From a virus: a stretch of 46,623 nucleotides of DNA. Positions 20,804 to 27,998 of this stretch are shown here, piece by piece (within the stretch, counting starts at the first letter, position 1; each line of letters opens with the position of its first letter). The position numbers and the translations under genes were made by a program. The notes below the pieces were generated by a model, which saw nothing but the letters and a program-made list of their open reading frames with translations, did no database searches and was not told the origin of the DNA. The stretch lies in IMG/VR virus record IMGVR_UViG_3300005617_000014, positions 1-46,623 of that record; one strand, given 5' to 3'.

Positions 20804-22545
20804 GTTTAAGCGATGAACTTAACAGTATTGATAATCAACTAGAGCGTTTTACTACTGAACTTCAACAATCTAATTTTGAAGAAGTTGCGATTCAAGATGA
20901 AATTGCTTCTCTGCGTCTTAAATTAGCACGACTCAAAGATTCTCGTTTTGAGATTAACCAAAAAACTAGACAACTACAAAAAGACCGTCAATCAATAGCT
21001 CGTAGATTTGAACTGGAACAAGAAGCCGCCCTTATCCAAAAGTCTATTGATGAAAAAAGAGCTGAAGCAGAAGAAATTCTTGCTAATGCACCATGGAGGG
21101 ATGTCGCTTTTGATTGGCAAATTGAAGGTGCGTTAAGACTTCCTGAAAGAGCACTCCTTGCTGATAAACGCGGACTAGGAAAAACTCTTAGTTCTATTAT
21201 TTGGAGAAAGGTACAGCGTTCTAAGAGAACACTTGTTTGTCTCCGTAAGGAGGTAGCTTCTGATTTTATTAAGGAACTTTATCTACGGGAACCTGGTCTA
21301 TTTGTTTACCCTCTTATTGGTGCGTCTCCGGAGCAACGAAATATTGCCGCAATGCTCCTACAGAACCAAGAAGAATTTGTTGTGGTTACTAATATTGAAT
21401 CTTGGCGTCGTAATATTGAAATCACTACAGAAGCTATTCTTAAAATTAAATATGATGCGGTGATTCTTGATGAGGCTCATCACATTAAAAATGCAGGTAC
21501 AGGAACTGCACAAGGATTCTTTAGGATTGCCGCTAATGTTCCAAAGGTTTTGGAACTTACCGGTACTCCGATTAAGAATCGGCCACAGGAAATGTACTCG
21601 CTACTTCATGCCTTGTACCCTCAACTCTTTGAAAGAGAGTCAAAGTTTCTCACCGATTACTGTATTCAGATTGCACAAAACAAGTGGGTATTTAAGCCGC
21701 AGGGATTGAAGGATCTAGTAAATAAGATTAGCCCTTTCTATCTTGCTCGCAGTCCCGAAGATATCGGAAGGAAAGTACCTCCTCCTAAGCTTATTGAATA
21801 TGAGCTTGACTTTGATAGTCATGAAGATCAAAAGAAAGCCTATCAAGATATGACTGAGCGCAGCTTGGCTATTCTTGGTAGTGGTAAAGTAATTCCTATT
21901 GTTAGTCAACTTGCTATCATGACTCGTCAAGCTCAAGTTGTTAGCTGGCCTGCTGGTATTAATTTTGAAGTTAGGGATGAATCTGGAGAAGTTATTGAAG
22001 TTGTAAAGTTTGATATTCATCAGTCTGTCAAGATGGATTGGGCTGAAGACCTTCTTAAAGAACTTACTGAAGAAGGCGAAAGGACTATTCTGTTCTCTCG
22101 TTTTAAACCTGCAATTTATGAGTTGAAAAGAAGACTAGAGTACGCTGGCCTCTCTGTGGCTGTTATCACAGGAGATGAAAAGGCTAAGGGAAATACTGAA
22201 ACTATCTTTAATGATTTTGATTTGAAAACTGCTCCTGTAAATCCTAGGTATCAAGTTTTGCTTGCTACTTATCAGACTGTAGGTGAAAGTGCAAATCTAA
22301 ATGCTGCTCGTCATATGATTCTTTATGATCGGTTCTGGAATCCGGGTAATGAAGATCAGGCAATTGGACGAGTTGACAGAATTAATTCAGTTGATCAGGC
22401 AACTATTCATATTCCTTTGGTTAAAAATACTATCGATGGATACATGACGGAGTTGATTGAAAATAAGCGTAATATTGTAATGGAATTCAAGGATGCTGCC
22501 AGTATGCAAGCAAGTCTTGCCGAACATCTGAGGAAGACAGTATGA
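20800..22545 (+). CDS. SNF2-family DNA helicase/translocase
   Basis: 581 residues. The first 95 are a coiled coil. Then RecA domain 1 has Walker A LADKRGLGKT (about 120-129), DEAH (224-227) and LTGTP motif III (253-257). RecA domain 2 has ILFSRFKPAIYELKRRL, ATYQTVGESANL and the arginine-finger motif AIGRVDRI. This is the SNF2/RapA superfamily-2 layout of small phage helicases that remodel protein-DNA complexes or forks. It opens the replication and recombination part of the operon. The N-terminal coil is an unusual addition. Confidence 0.9.
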   Translation: MSLSDELNSIDNQLERFTTELQQSNFEEVAIQDEIASLRLKLARLKDSRFEINQKTRQLQKDRQSIARRFELEQEAALIQKSIDEKRAEAEEILANAPWRDVAFDWQIEGALRLPERALLADKRGLGKTLSSIIWRKVQRSKRTLVCLRKEVASDFIKELYLREPGLFVYPLIGASPEQRNIAAMLLQNQEEFVVVTNIESWRRNIEITTEAILKIKYDAVILDEAHHIKNAGTGTAQGFFRIAANVPKVLELTGTPIKNRPQEMYSLLHALYPQLFERESKFLTDYCIQIAQNKWVFKPQGLKDLVNKISPFYLARSPEDIGRKVPPPKLIEYELDFDSHEDQKKAYQDMTERSLAILGSGKVIPIVSQLAIMTRQAQVVSWPAGINFEVRDESGEVIEVVKFDIHQSVKMDWAEDLLKELTEEGERTILFSRFKPAIYELKRRLEYAGLSVAVITGDEKAKGNTETIFNDFDLKTAPVNPRYQVLLATYQTVGESANLNAARHMILYDRFWNPGNEDQAIGRVDRINSVDQATIHIPLVKNTIDGYMTELIENKRNIVMEFKDAASMQASLAEHLRKTV

Positions 22546-22718
22546 TTGAAAGACGTATAGTAGCTTTCTTTGTATTTATTTATGCAGCTTCACTACTTAT
22601 TTTTGGGGTACTATGGTTTATTGGAATTATTAATATCATTCCTACTCTACTCATGCTTATTGGAGCTATTATTATTCTTCCACTTGTATTTAAGTTTTAT
22701 ATACTGGATAAGAAATAA
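22542..22718 (+). CDS. Small two-segment membrane protein
   Basis: 58 residues with two strong membrane segments (IVAFFVFIYAASLLIFGVL and IIPTLLMLIGAIIILPLVF). ATGA overlap with the helicase stop. Located just before the secreted lipoprotein gene, so it might act with it at the envelope; that is inference. Confidence 0.6.
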   Translation: MIERRIVAFFVFIYAASLLIFGVLWFIGIINIIPTLLMLIGAIIILPLVFKFYILDKK

Positions 22719-22751
22719 ATCCACCTGAGGAAAACGGTTTAAGGAGAAATA

Positions 22752-23306
22752 ATGTTCAAGCGTTTCGCATTATTAGTGGCTGGTGTGCTTAGCCTGACGG
22801 CTTGTTCTACTCCAACTAACAACCATCAGGTTTCTATTTCAAAAGTACCAGTAATCAAAACTATCAGTATTGAAAATGGTTGGGAATATGTTTCAGCTGA
22901 ACAGAATCTGCTAGATCAGCAGCGAGAGAAGTTGCTAGGTCGAGCGAAGGCAGGTTCATTGTTTGGATGTCCAGATAATTACATTTGCCTCTATCATTGG
23001 ATTGATTATCAGGGAGGCCGCTGGCAAGTACATCCCAATTATACAAATGATAATTGTTGGAATTTGTCAGGTAGTGAATACACTGACGGTTACAATGTCA
23101 ATAATACATCAGCTAGCCTGGTTGTGAATCGTTATTCTCCAGGGAATCCTACTTGGCTCGGTTTCTATGATTGGGTCAATTGCAATGCTAGTGGTACAGT
23201 TTGGGCTTATGATGCAAGCGGAATCGTGTTGCGGAATCATCTAGGTGAAACCAGTCCTGATGCTTATCACAAGTTTACCAGTATCATGACTAGCTATACC
23301 AGCTAA
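22752..23306 (+). CDS. Secreted lipoprotein, peptidase inhibitor family I36
   Basis: 184 residues. A signal peptide with lipobox (FALLVAGVLSLTAC, Cys at about 18) predicts membrane anchoring outside the cell. The C-terminal domain has CPDNYICLYHWIDYQGGRW, then NNTSASLVVNRY and a second half with WLGFYDWVNCNASG, the beta-gamma-crystallin-like pattern of family I36 inhibitors described from Streptomyces. A phage-encoded version could protect phage or cell-surface proteins from host proteases, or modify the envelope against superinfection. AGGAG ribosome site; own 33-base gap. It is the clearest hint of an actinobacterial host. Confidence 0.8.
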   Translation: MFKRFALLVAGVLSLTACSTPTNNHQVSISKVPVIKTISIENGWEYVSAEQNLLDQQREKLLGRAKAGSLFGCPDNYICLYHWIDYQGGRWQVHPNYTNDNCWNLSGSEYTDGYNVNNTSASLVVNRYSPGNPTWLGFYDWVNCNASGTVWAYDASGIVLRNHLGETSPDAYHKFTSIMTSYTS

Positions 23307-23394
23307 ATTGAATCCATTTGAAATAGGAGATCCCTTCATCAAATGGAATGAAGAAGTGTCTGCAAGAGAAGACAACGAATTTGAGGAGAACACA

Positions 23395-23604
23395 ATGGCG
23401 AATGTTCCTGATATGCATGTTGAAACTTTGGAAACACTTAAGGATTCAGTTGTTAAACTTCTTGTTTCAAAGCATGATTTTGAAGTAGAAGAAGCAGAAG
23501 AGTATGTAGAGGATTCTGTTACAAAGAATCCTGACCTATGGCATGACGATGCCGAAGCAGAAGATCTTGCTAAATACCTTGCGACTGAAGACGATGATGA
23601 CTAA
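23395..23604 (+). CDS. Small acidic protein
   Basis: 69 residues from the ATG at 23395, chosen for its GAGGAG site 5 bases upstream. The in-frame extension back to TTG 23308 lacks a good site. Extremely acidic C-terminus (EDAKYLATEDDDD-like run of Asp) and helices with VEEAEEYVEDSV. Could mimic DNA or bind a basic partner. A strong terminator follows. Confidence 0.6.
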   Translation: MANVPDMHVETLETLKDSVVKLLVSKHDFEVEEAEEYVEDSVTKNPDLWHDDAEAEDLAKYLATEDDDD

Positions 23605-23621
23605 GCTGTAGGTTATAGGGC

Positions 23622-23656
23622 GAGGTCCTCTTTCGGGGGGACCTCCCAGGCTTTTT
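23622..23656 (+). terminator. Intrinsic terminator
   Basis: Stem GAGGTCC/GGACCTC (23622-23628 and 23639-23645), loop TCTTTCGGGG, followed by CCCAGG and a five-T run (23652-23656). It sits in the middle of the rightward operon after the acidic protein, so transcription beyond it needs read-through or antitermination. Confidence 0.75.
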
Positions 23657-23691
23657 CATGCCCAAAATCAGGCTCGCGGGGGAGGTTGATC

Positions 23692-23919
23692 ATGAGACTT
23701 GATGAGTTTAGAGAAAAAACAAAAAATTTACCAGATGATGCAGAAATTATAGTTGGATTAGGTGATGGTACATATTGGGAATTAGATTTTAAAGATACGT
23801 TTGCTACTATTATGGATATTCCAACAACTATCTGGTTAGATGCAAAAGATGAAATCACACTTGCATTTGAGATGGATACTAGAATAGAAACTCATATTAG
23901 GAAGAAAAGCAAAGAATAA
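23692..23919 (+). CDS. Hypothetical early protein
   Basis: 75 residues from the ATG at 23692 with GGGGAGG upstream. Alpha/beta with EIIVGLGDGTYWELDF. The opening 'MRLDEFREKTKNLPDDAEI' is a form seen in small phage and plasmid proteins of unknown role. Last base shared with the next ATG (TAATG). Confidence 0.65.
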   Translation: MRLDEFREKTKNLPDDAEIIVGLGDGTYWELDFKDTFATIMDIPTTIWLDAKDEITLAFEMDTRIETHIRKKSKE

Positions 23920-24227
23920 TGAACGAGAATGTACATTTGTCGTGGCATAGACTTAGAAAAGGTATGTGCTTGACTTGTGGTTATCATTGTATAGACTGTC
24001 CTAAAGGTGTAGCTTCTTGTAAATGTACCCCAAAGGCGCCTCATACTTTTGATGAAGACTGTAGAAATAAATACTGTAAAATACATTGGATCTATCTTTT
24101 TGAATTGGGTTATATGAGATATCCGGAAGGGTTTAATATTCTAACATCTGAGCAAGGGTGGGTACATCAAATAGTACACTGTGGACCTACAGCTTATCTA
24201 CCTAAGAAGCCAAAGAAAAATAGATGA
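23919..24227 (+). CDS. Cysteine-rich zinc protein
   Basis: 102 residues with ten cysteines and several histidines: CLTCGYHC, CPKG, CKC, CRNKYCKIHW. Probably two zinc sites in the first 65 residues, then an aromatic domain. It overlaps the next gene as ATGA. Unknown function. Confidence 0.65.
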   Translation: MNENVHLSWHRLRKGMCLTCGYHCIDCPKGVASCKCTPKAPHTFDEDCRNKYCKIHWIYLFELGYMRYPEGFNILTSEQGWVHQIVHCGPTAYLPKKPKKNR

Positions 24228-24427
24228 AAGCTCCAATTCCATTTAAGTACTATAAGAATCCAGGATTGGGTCTCTGCATAGCATGTGATAAATGGAAGCG
24301 ACTTAATTATTTTTATCATGAGGAGACTAATTGGGCTTTATGTATAACAGATTATGTTGATTATTGGGTAAATACGGACGCGTTGCAATCTGATTATAAT
24401 AACTACAATCAAGGAAAGAATTGGTAA
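24224..24427 (+). CDS. Small zinc-type protein
   Basis: 67 residues. GLCIACDKWKRLNYFYHEE followed by WALCITDYVDYW suggests a C-x2-C ... H ... C site like that of HNH-associated zinc fingers. Coupled at both ends (ATGA and TAATG). Function unknown. Confidence 0.65.
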   Translation: MKAPIPFKYYKNPGLGLCIACDKWKRLNYFYHEETNWALCITDYVDYWVNTDALQSDYNNYNQGKNW

Positions 24428-24636
24428 TGAAATACATTCTTGAATTAGAAATTGATCCGTTTAATGAACACCTAGCTTTAGAATGTGAATTAAGTATTAG
24501 AAATGGAAGACCTATAATGTATTGGTGCATGGAATCTTCCATGTGTGAATTACCTGTCAAGTCTGCTGAATTGAAACAAATTAATAGACAGATTGAAAGT
24601 GGCTTTCGAGGACCTGAATTTGATGAACCGATCTAG
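24427..24636 (+). CDS. Hypothetical small protein
   Basis: 69 residues from the ATG at 24427, overlapping the previous TAA by one base. Beta-rich first half (MKYILELEIDPFN), two cysteines around the Trp-rich centre, no family recognised. Its 3' end overlaps the next gene's start by 14 bases. Confidence 0.6.
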   Translation: MKYILELEIDPFNEHLALECELSIRNGRPIMYWCMESSMCELPVKSAELKQINRQIESGFRGPEFDEPI

Positions 24637-24820
24637 GTTATTTAAGCTTTTCGTCTTGTTACTACTTGGAGTTGTAATTTCTCAATTCTATTTTATGTGT
24701 CAAGCCATTTTTGATCGTAATGTTACTGATGCTTTATGGTATCTTGGAGTTTCGATATTCGCTGTATGGGGATTAGATTATATCCTTAGAGTTAAGGATT
24801 ATCTTAATGGCAAAAGCTAA
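24623..24820 (+). CDS. Small two-segment membrane protein
   Basis: 65 residues from the ATG at 24623. Membrane segments LFKLFVLLLLGVVISQFYF and ALWYLGVSIFAVWGLDYIL. Overlaps both neighbours. Function unknown; a small membrane protein in an early operon may affect host envelope or exclusion. Confidence 0.6.
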   Translation: MNRSRLFKLFVLLLLGVVISQFYFMCQAIFDRNVTDALWYLGVSIFAVWGLDYILRVKDYLNGKS

Positions 24821-25034
24821 AGTAATTCTTTTTAAACGTTCAGGTAAATACTATAGTGAAGAAGAATGGGAAATCCCTGAGAATTGTATTATTCCAGCCT
24901 ACATGGATGAATCTGATGATTTTCGTACAATTAGTGGAGGACCAGTATTAATTCCCACACAAGAACCGTGGGGTTATCCTCATTTGTTTGTTACGGATTG
25001 GCAGTATGATGAATGGTTTAGAAGAAGGCATTAA
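24807..25034 (+). CDS. Hypothetical small protein
   Basis: 75 residues, beta-rich with many aromatic residues (YYSEEEWEIPENCIIPAYM). No cysteine pairs, no membrane segment. Its stop abuts the GTG start of the HNH-like gene. No family recognised. Confidence 0.6.
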   Translation: MAKAKVILFKRSGKYYSEEEWEIPENCIIPAYMDESDDFRTISGGPVLIPTQEPWGYPHLFVTDWQYDEWFRRRH

Positions 25035-25532
25035 GTGGCCTGCTTAGCCTGTGGCCGAGGATTTCATAGTGAATGTTTAAATGGATGCAATAATTGTCAT
25101 CCGGACTATGCTCAAATTACTAGGTCTTTACAGACTATTGGGGGAGGAAGGTATTCAGGAGCACCTGTAAAAGATCCAGAGAGTGTTAAGGATAGACATT
25201 CAACGGGTCGTAAGAGGGCAGCACAATTATATCCAATTTTTAGAGGTAATCCTTGTGAATGGCAAGGCAAAAAGAATTGTGGTGGTGGGCATTCTATAGT
25301 TGGCTGCATCGAAGGATTACAACAAGACAGGCATCATGGTCCTGTAAAGGATACATTAAGAAACGAACCAGGTAACGTACATAGAATTTGTAAAAAATGC
25401 CATAACAGGTGGCATGCTGTTAACGATCCTCTATATGATGAAGAGGAATATAATAAATTACCTCATAATCCTGAAGAAGCCACAGAGCTTGAACTCTTAG
25501 CTAGTGAAGCAGAATGGAAAATGAAGAGATGA
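25035..25532 (+). CDS. HNH-type endonuclease-like protein
   Basis: 165 residues starting with GTG. An N-terminal cysteine cluster (CLACGRGFHSECLNGCNNC) is followed by a basic linker. The HNH-like core is QDRHHGPVKDT, then NVHRICKKCHNRWH, with paired cysteines that would bind structural zinc as in HNH endonucleases. It probably nicks or cuts DNA. It could be a free-standing mobile endonuclease or a recombination or packaging cofactor. It overlaps the next gene as ATGA. Confidence 0.7.
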   Translation: MACLACGRGFHSECLNGCNNCHPDYAQITRSLQTIGGGRYSGAPVKDPESVKDRHSTGRKRAAQLYPIFRGNPCEWQGKKNCGGGHSIVGCIEGLQQDRHHGPVKDTLRNEPGNVHRICKKCHNRWHAVNDPLYDEEEYNKLPHNPEEATELELLASEAEWKMKR

Positions 25533-25720
25533 CTGATGTTTTAAAGGTATGGACTATTACCAGTTATAAAGGTTATGTCTCTGGTGTTTATGTAGATGAA
25601 GATCTAGCTAAACATTCTTGTGGACCTAATGATTCTTTAGAAGAATGGCAGCCTGAAATTACTGACAAAGCCATCAAGAATTTGAAAAAGATTGTAGGGC
25701 AAAATGACCGAAATCATTAG
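25529..25720 (+). CDS. Hypothetical small protein
   Basis: 63 residues from the ATG at 25529 (ATGA overlap). VWTITSYKGYVSGVYVDEDLA resembles a short beta domain; the C-terminus is a basic helix. It overlaps the nuclease gene by 17 bases. Function unknown. Confidence 0.6.
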   Translation: MTDVLKVWTITSYKGYVSGVYVDEDLAKHSCGPNDSLEEWQPEITDKAIKNLKKIVGQNDRNH

Positions 25721-26567
25721 TTATTCCGAAGTGTTTAAGTGGGATACATGTCCTCGACAGTATTGGTATCGATTTGGTTTAGGTCTTCGGCCACAGAACG
25801 AATCAGGTGCTATTGATACCGGTGTTAAAGGGCATAAACTTCTTCAACATTTCTACAATCTTCTTGAACTTGGTCACAGTAAAGATGAAGCTGTAAGACT
25901 TACACAACAAGAAGCTAGCAAAATGGTGAAAGCTGAGTCTATCTCAGAAATTGGTAGTCTTCTTAAAGCCTGGACTTTGGTTGATAACTACATTAGAGGA
26001 AATGACTTTAATTCTAAGGCTGTTCTAGTTGAGAATCGATTTTTGATTCCTATTGAAAAAATAGCACCAGAAGATCTAATTGATCTTTACGATCTTCAAA
26101 ATGTTCAGATTGGATTTACTCCTGATGTTGTATTTGAACATACTGGGGGTTTTTGTGAAGTAGAAGATGCTAAGTTTGTAGGTAGGGCATGGTCTAAGTC
26201 GAAACTTAATCGCTTTCAACAGTCTAAGCTATATCAGATCTTTTTGAATCGTATGGGTTATAACGTTACTAGATCATCTGTTCGTTTCTTTAATGTAACT
26301 ACAGGACTTGTTAAACCTCAAGATTATACTCTTTCCAGTGCTGAAGAAGAGAATCTTATTAGTGATTTCACAAGGGCAGTAGGTGAAGTATTTGAGTATA
26401 GACGCTCACCAGAATCTAGTAAACAATATACACGACGTACAATGAATTACACAACCTGTCAATTCTGTGCTTTTGAGTTTCCATGTACCTTGGAAGCCGA
26501 GGGCAAAGATGCTTCTAAAACTCTTAAGCATGAATATACAAAGAGTGATTATGACTACAATAGATGA
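25704..26567 (+). CDS. PD-(D/E)XK nuclease, RecB/Cas4-like
   Basis: 287 residues. N-terminal YSEVFKWDTCPRQYWYRFG supplies the first cysteine of an iron-sulphur cluster and the usual first helix. The nuclease core has GFTPDVVFE (Asp) and GFCEVEDAKFVGR (Glu-x-Lys-like), and a QxxxY-type helix follows (FQQSKLYQIFL). The remaining cysteines CQFC and PC lie near the C-terminus. Such Cas4/RecB-type exonucleases prepare ends for recombination. It is next to a RecA-like ATPase and an SSB-like gene, a common phage recombination set. Confidence 0.85.
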   Translation: MTEIISYSEVFKWDTCPRQYWYRFGLGLRPQNESGAIDTGVKGHKLLQHFYNLLELGHSKDEAVRLTQQEASKMVKAESISEIGSLLKAWTLVDNYIRGNDFNSKAVLVENRFLIPIEKIAPEDLIDLYDLQNVQIGFTPDVVFEHTGGFCEVEDAKFVGRAWSKSKLNRFQQSKLYQIFLNRMGYNVTRSSVRFFNVTTGLVKPQDYTLSSAEEENLISDFTRAVGEVFEYRRSPESSKQYTRRTMNYTTCQFCAFEFPCTLEAEGKDASKTLKHEYTKSDYDYNR

Positions 26568-27297
26568 ACTTAAAGAAATAGCTAATCAAGATGCCACTAC
26601 TTCCGCTTATCGAGTCACTGTGCTGTACGGAGATTTTGGCAAACGGAAGACTACAACAGCCTGTTCTATGGTTGATGAGAAAGGATTGCTATTAAGTTCT
26701 GATGATAGTTGGAAAGTACTTCTTAATGAACGTCATAGTACTCTTTCTAGTAAATTTAAAATTGTTAAACTCCAGGGACTCAGTCAATTACAGTACATTG
26801 ATTTTAGTGGATACGATACTATTATTTGGGATACAATTAGTAAGTCAGTTGACAGATATTTAGATCTGCTGTATGATGAAGCAGATTGGGGCGGTAAATT
26901 TAGAGAAAAACTTTCTACTAAAAATCCAGATCTTAAAAATGTTGATATTTTAGCTCCTACTGACTATCGAGTTACAAGGGATATTTTTAGGCCAACACTT
27001 GATAGACTTTTCAACAATACTGAAGCCCACATTATCTTTACCTCTCAGGTTAAAGAGCCTATTAAGGGGTTAAGCCCTGATATGGTGAAACGACCTGATG
27101 TACCTCCTGCCACTTTTAAAATCATTGCAGAAAGAGCTGATCTTATTGTAAATCTTAGACCTGAGAATCGTGGATTTGTTGCAGACTTGACAGAGAACTC
27201 TCTTACTATTCTGGCTAAGAGTCGTATTGAAGGTCTTCAAGGTAAAATGAACCTTGATGATTTTGTCACCAAGTACAAGGAGATTGTTTTCAAATGA
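26551..27297 (+). CDS. RecA-like ATPase (Sak4/AAA_24-type)
   Basis: 248 residues from MTTIDELKE (ATG 26551). The Walker A is GDFGKRKTT near residue 28, in the form usual for phage AAA_24/Sak4 single-domain recombinases. The Walker B is DTIIWDT near residue 90. Later IIFTSQVKEP fits a sensor strand. It probably pairs single strands with the SSB-like partner encoded next. Overlaps both neighbours by a few bases. Confidence 0.85.
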   Translation: MTTIDELKEIANQDATTSAYRVTVLYGDFGKRKTTTACSMVDEKGLLLSSDDSWKVLLNERHSTLSSKFKIVKLQGLSQLQYIDFSGYDTIIWDTISKSVDRYLDLLYDEADWGGKFREKLSTKNPDLKNVDILAPTDYRVTRDIFRPTLDRLFNNTEAHIIFTSQVKEPIKGLSPDMVKRPDVPPATFKIIAERADLIVNLRPENRGFVADLTENSLTILAKSRIEGLQGKMNLDDFVTKYKEIVFK

Positions 27298-27761
27298 GCA
27301 TTTTTGGTCGACTTGACGCAACTACTATTCCTACCAATCCTTACTGGGTTGAAAAGGGAGAGTATTCTGCCGAAGTTACTAAGGCCTTGTTTAAGGATGG
27401 TAACAAAGGTAAGCAACTTGTTATCGAATATACCATTAACAATGAGGATTCTGCTTTTTTGGATTCTAAAGTTACCCAGTACTTTAACATTGTTGATCCT
27501 GAGATGACTCAGGAAATGTTCTCTCTGCTCCCTGCCGACGAACAAAAGATCATTCGACGTAATCTTTCTGCACTAAAGCGTACCCTCTGTGGCAATGAAG
27601 GAAATGCTTCTCAGAAGGGTCTTGGAGTTAATTCTGATGATCTGAATGATGAGAATTGGAATCCTGAAGTTCTTATCGGTACAAAGGTAGATATCGGAGT
27701 TAGTAATTACGGTCCCACTAACGAGGGTGTTAATGTTCGTTGGGTTAATCTCAGCGAGTAA
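27294..27761 (+). CDS. Single-strand DNA-binding-like protein
   Basis: 155 residues. An OB-fold-like pattern is visible: GEYSAEVTKALFKDGNKGKQ, then VIEYTINNEDSAFLDSKV and TKVDIGVSNYGP. It follows the recombination ATPase in the place taken by SSB-like (DUF669-type) proteins in many phages. No acidic C-terminal tail as in bacterial SSB. Assignment by pattern and context. Confidence 0.6.
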   Translation: MSIFGRLDATTIPTNPYWVEKGEYSAEVTKALFKDGNKGKQLVIEYTINNEDSAFLDSKVTQYFNIVDPEMTQEMFSLLPADEQKIIRRNLSALKRTLCGNEGNASQKGLGVNSDDLNDENWNPEVLIGTKVDIGVSNYGPTNEGVNVRWVNLSE

Positions 27762-27896
27762 TTAATACAAAAGGGCCGGACATATGTTTCGTAGGGCATA
27801 TGGGTAATATTCAGTATTACAGCACTGTGTATCATCCGGGAGTGGGAGAAGTGGTACCCCACATCTAAAACTTATTAACTATAGAAAGGAGATTAT

Positions 27897-27914
27897 ATGC
27901 GTGAACTTTGGTAA
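27897..27914 (+). CDS. Five-codon leader ORF (MRELW)
   Basis: ATG CGT GAA CTT TGG TAA with AAAGGAG 6 bases upstream, 17 bases before the big hairpin at 27932. The ribosome site is better than those of many real genes nearby. A ribosome stopping here could change folding of the downstream stem. Confidence 0.4.
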   Translation: MRELW

Positions 27915-27931
27915 TTAATTCACCTGACACA

Positions 27932-27981
27932 GGAGCCTAGTCTTTCGCCATCGCCAAAACCCCGTTGTTAGACTAGGCTCC
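27932..27981 (+). promoter_or_regulatory. 12-bp hairpin before primase-helicase
   Basis: Perfect stem GGAGCCTAGTCT/AGACTAGGCTCC (27932-27943 and 27970-27981), 26-base loop, no T-run. It ends 9 bases before the AGGAGG ribosome site. Confidence 0.7.
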
Positions 27982-27998
27982 ACCAAGAGAGGAGGTTT

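Larger units (their letters stand above)
27762..27998 (+). promoter_or_regulatory. Long structured leader of the primase-helicase gene
   Basis: 237 bases without a normal gene. Contents: hairpin GTAATA/TATTAC (27804-27820), hairpin GTGGG/CCCAC (27842-27862), a five-codon ORF with its own strong ribosome site (27897-27914), and a 12-bp hairpin (27932-27981) directly before the AGGAGG of the primase-helicase. Such order resembles attenuation or translational control leaders. Confidence 0.55.
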
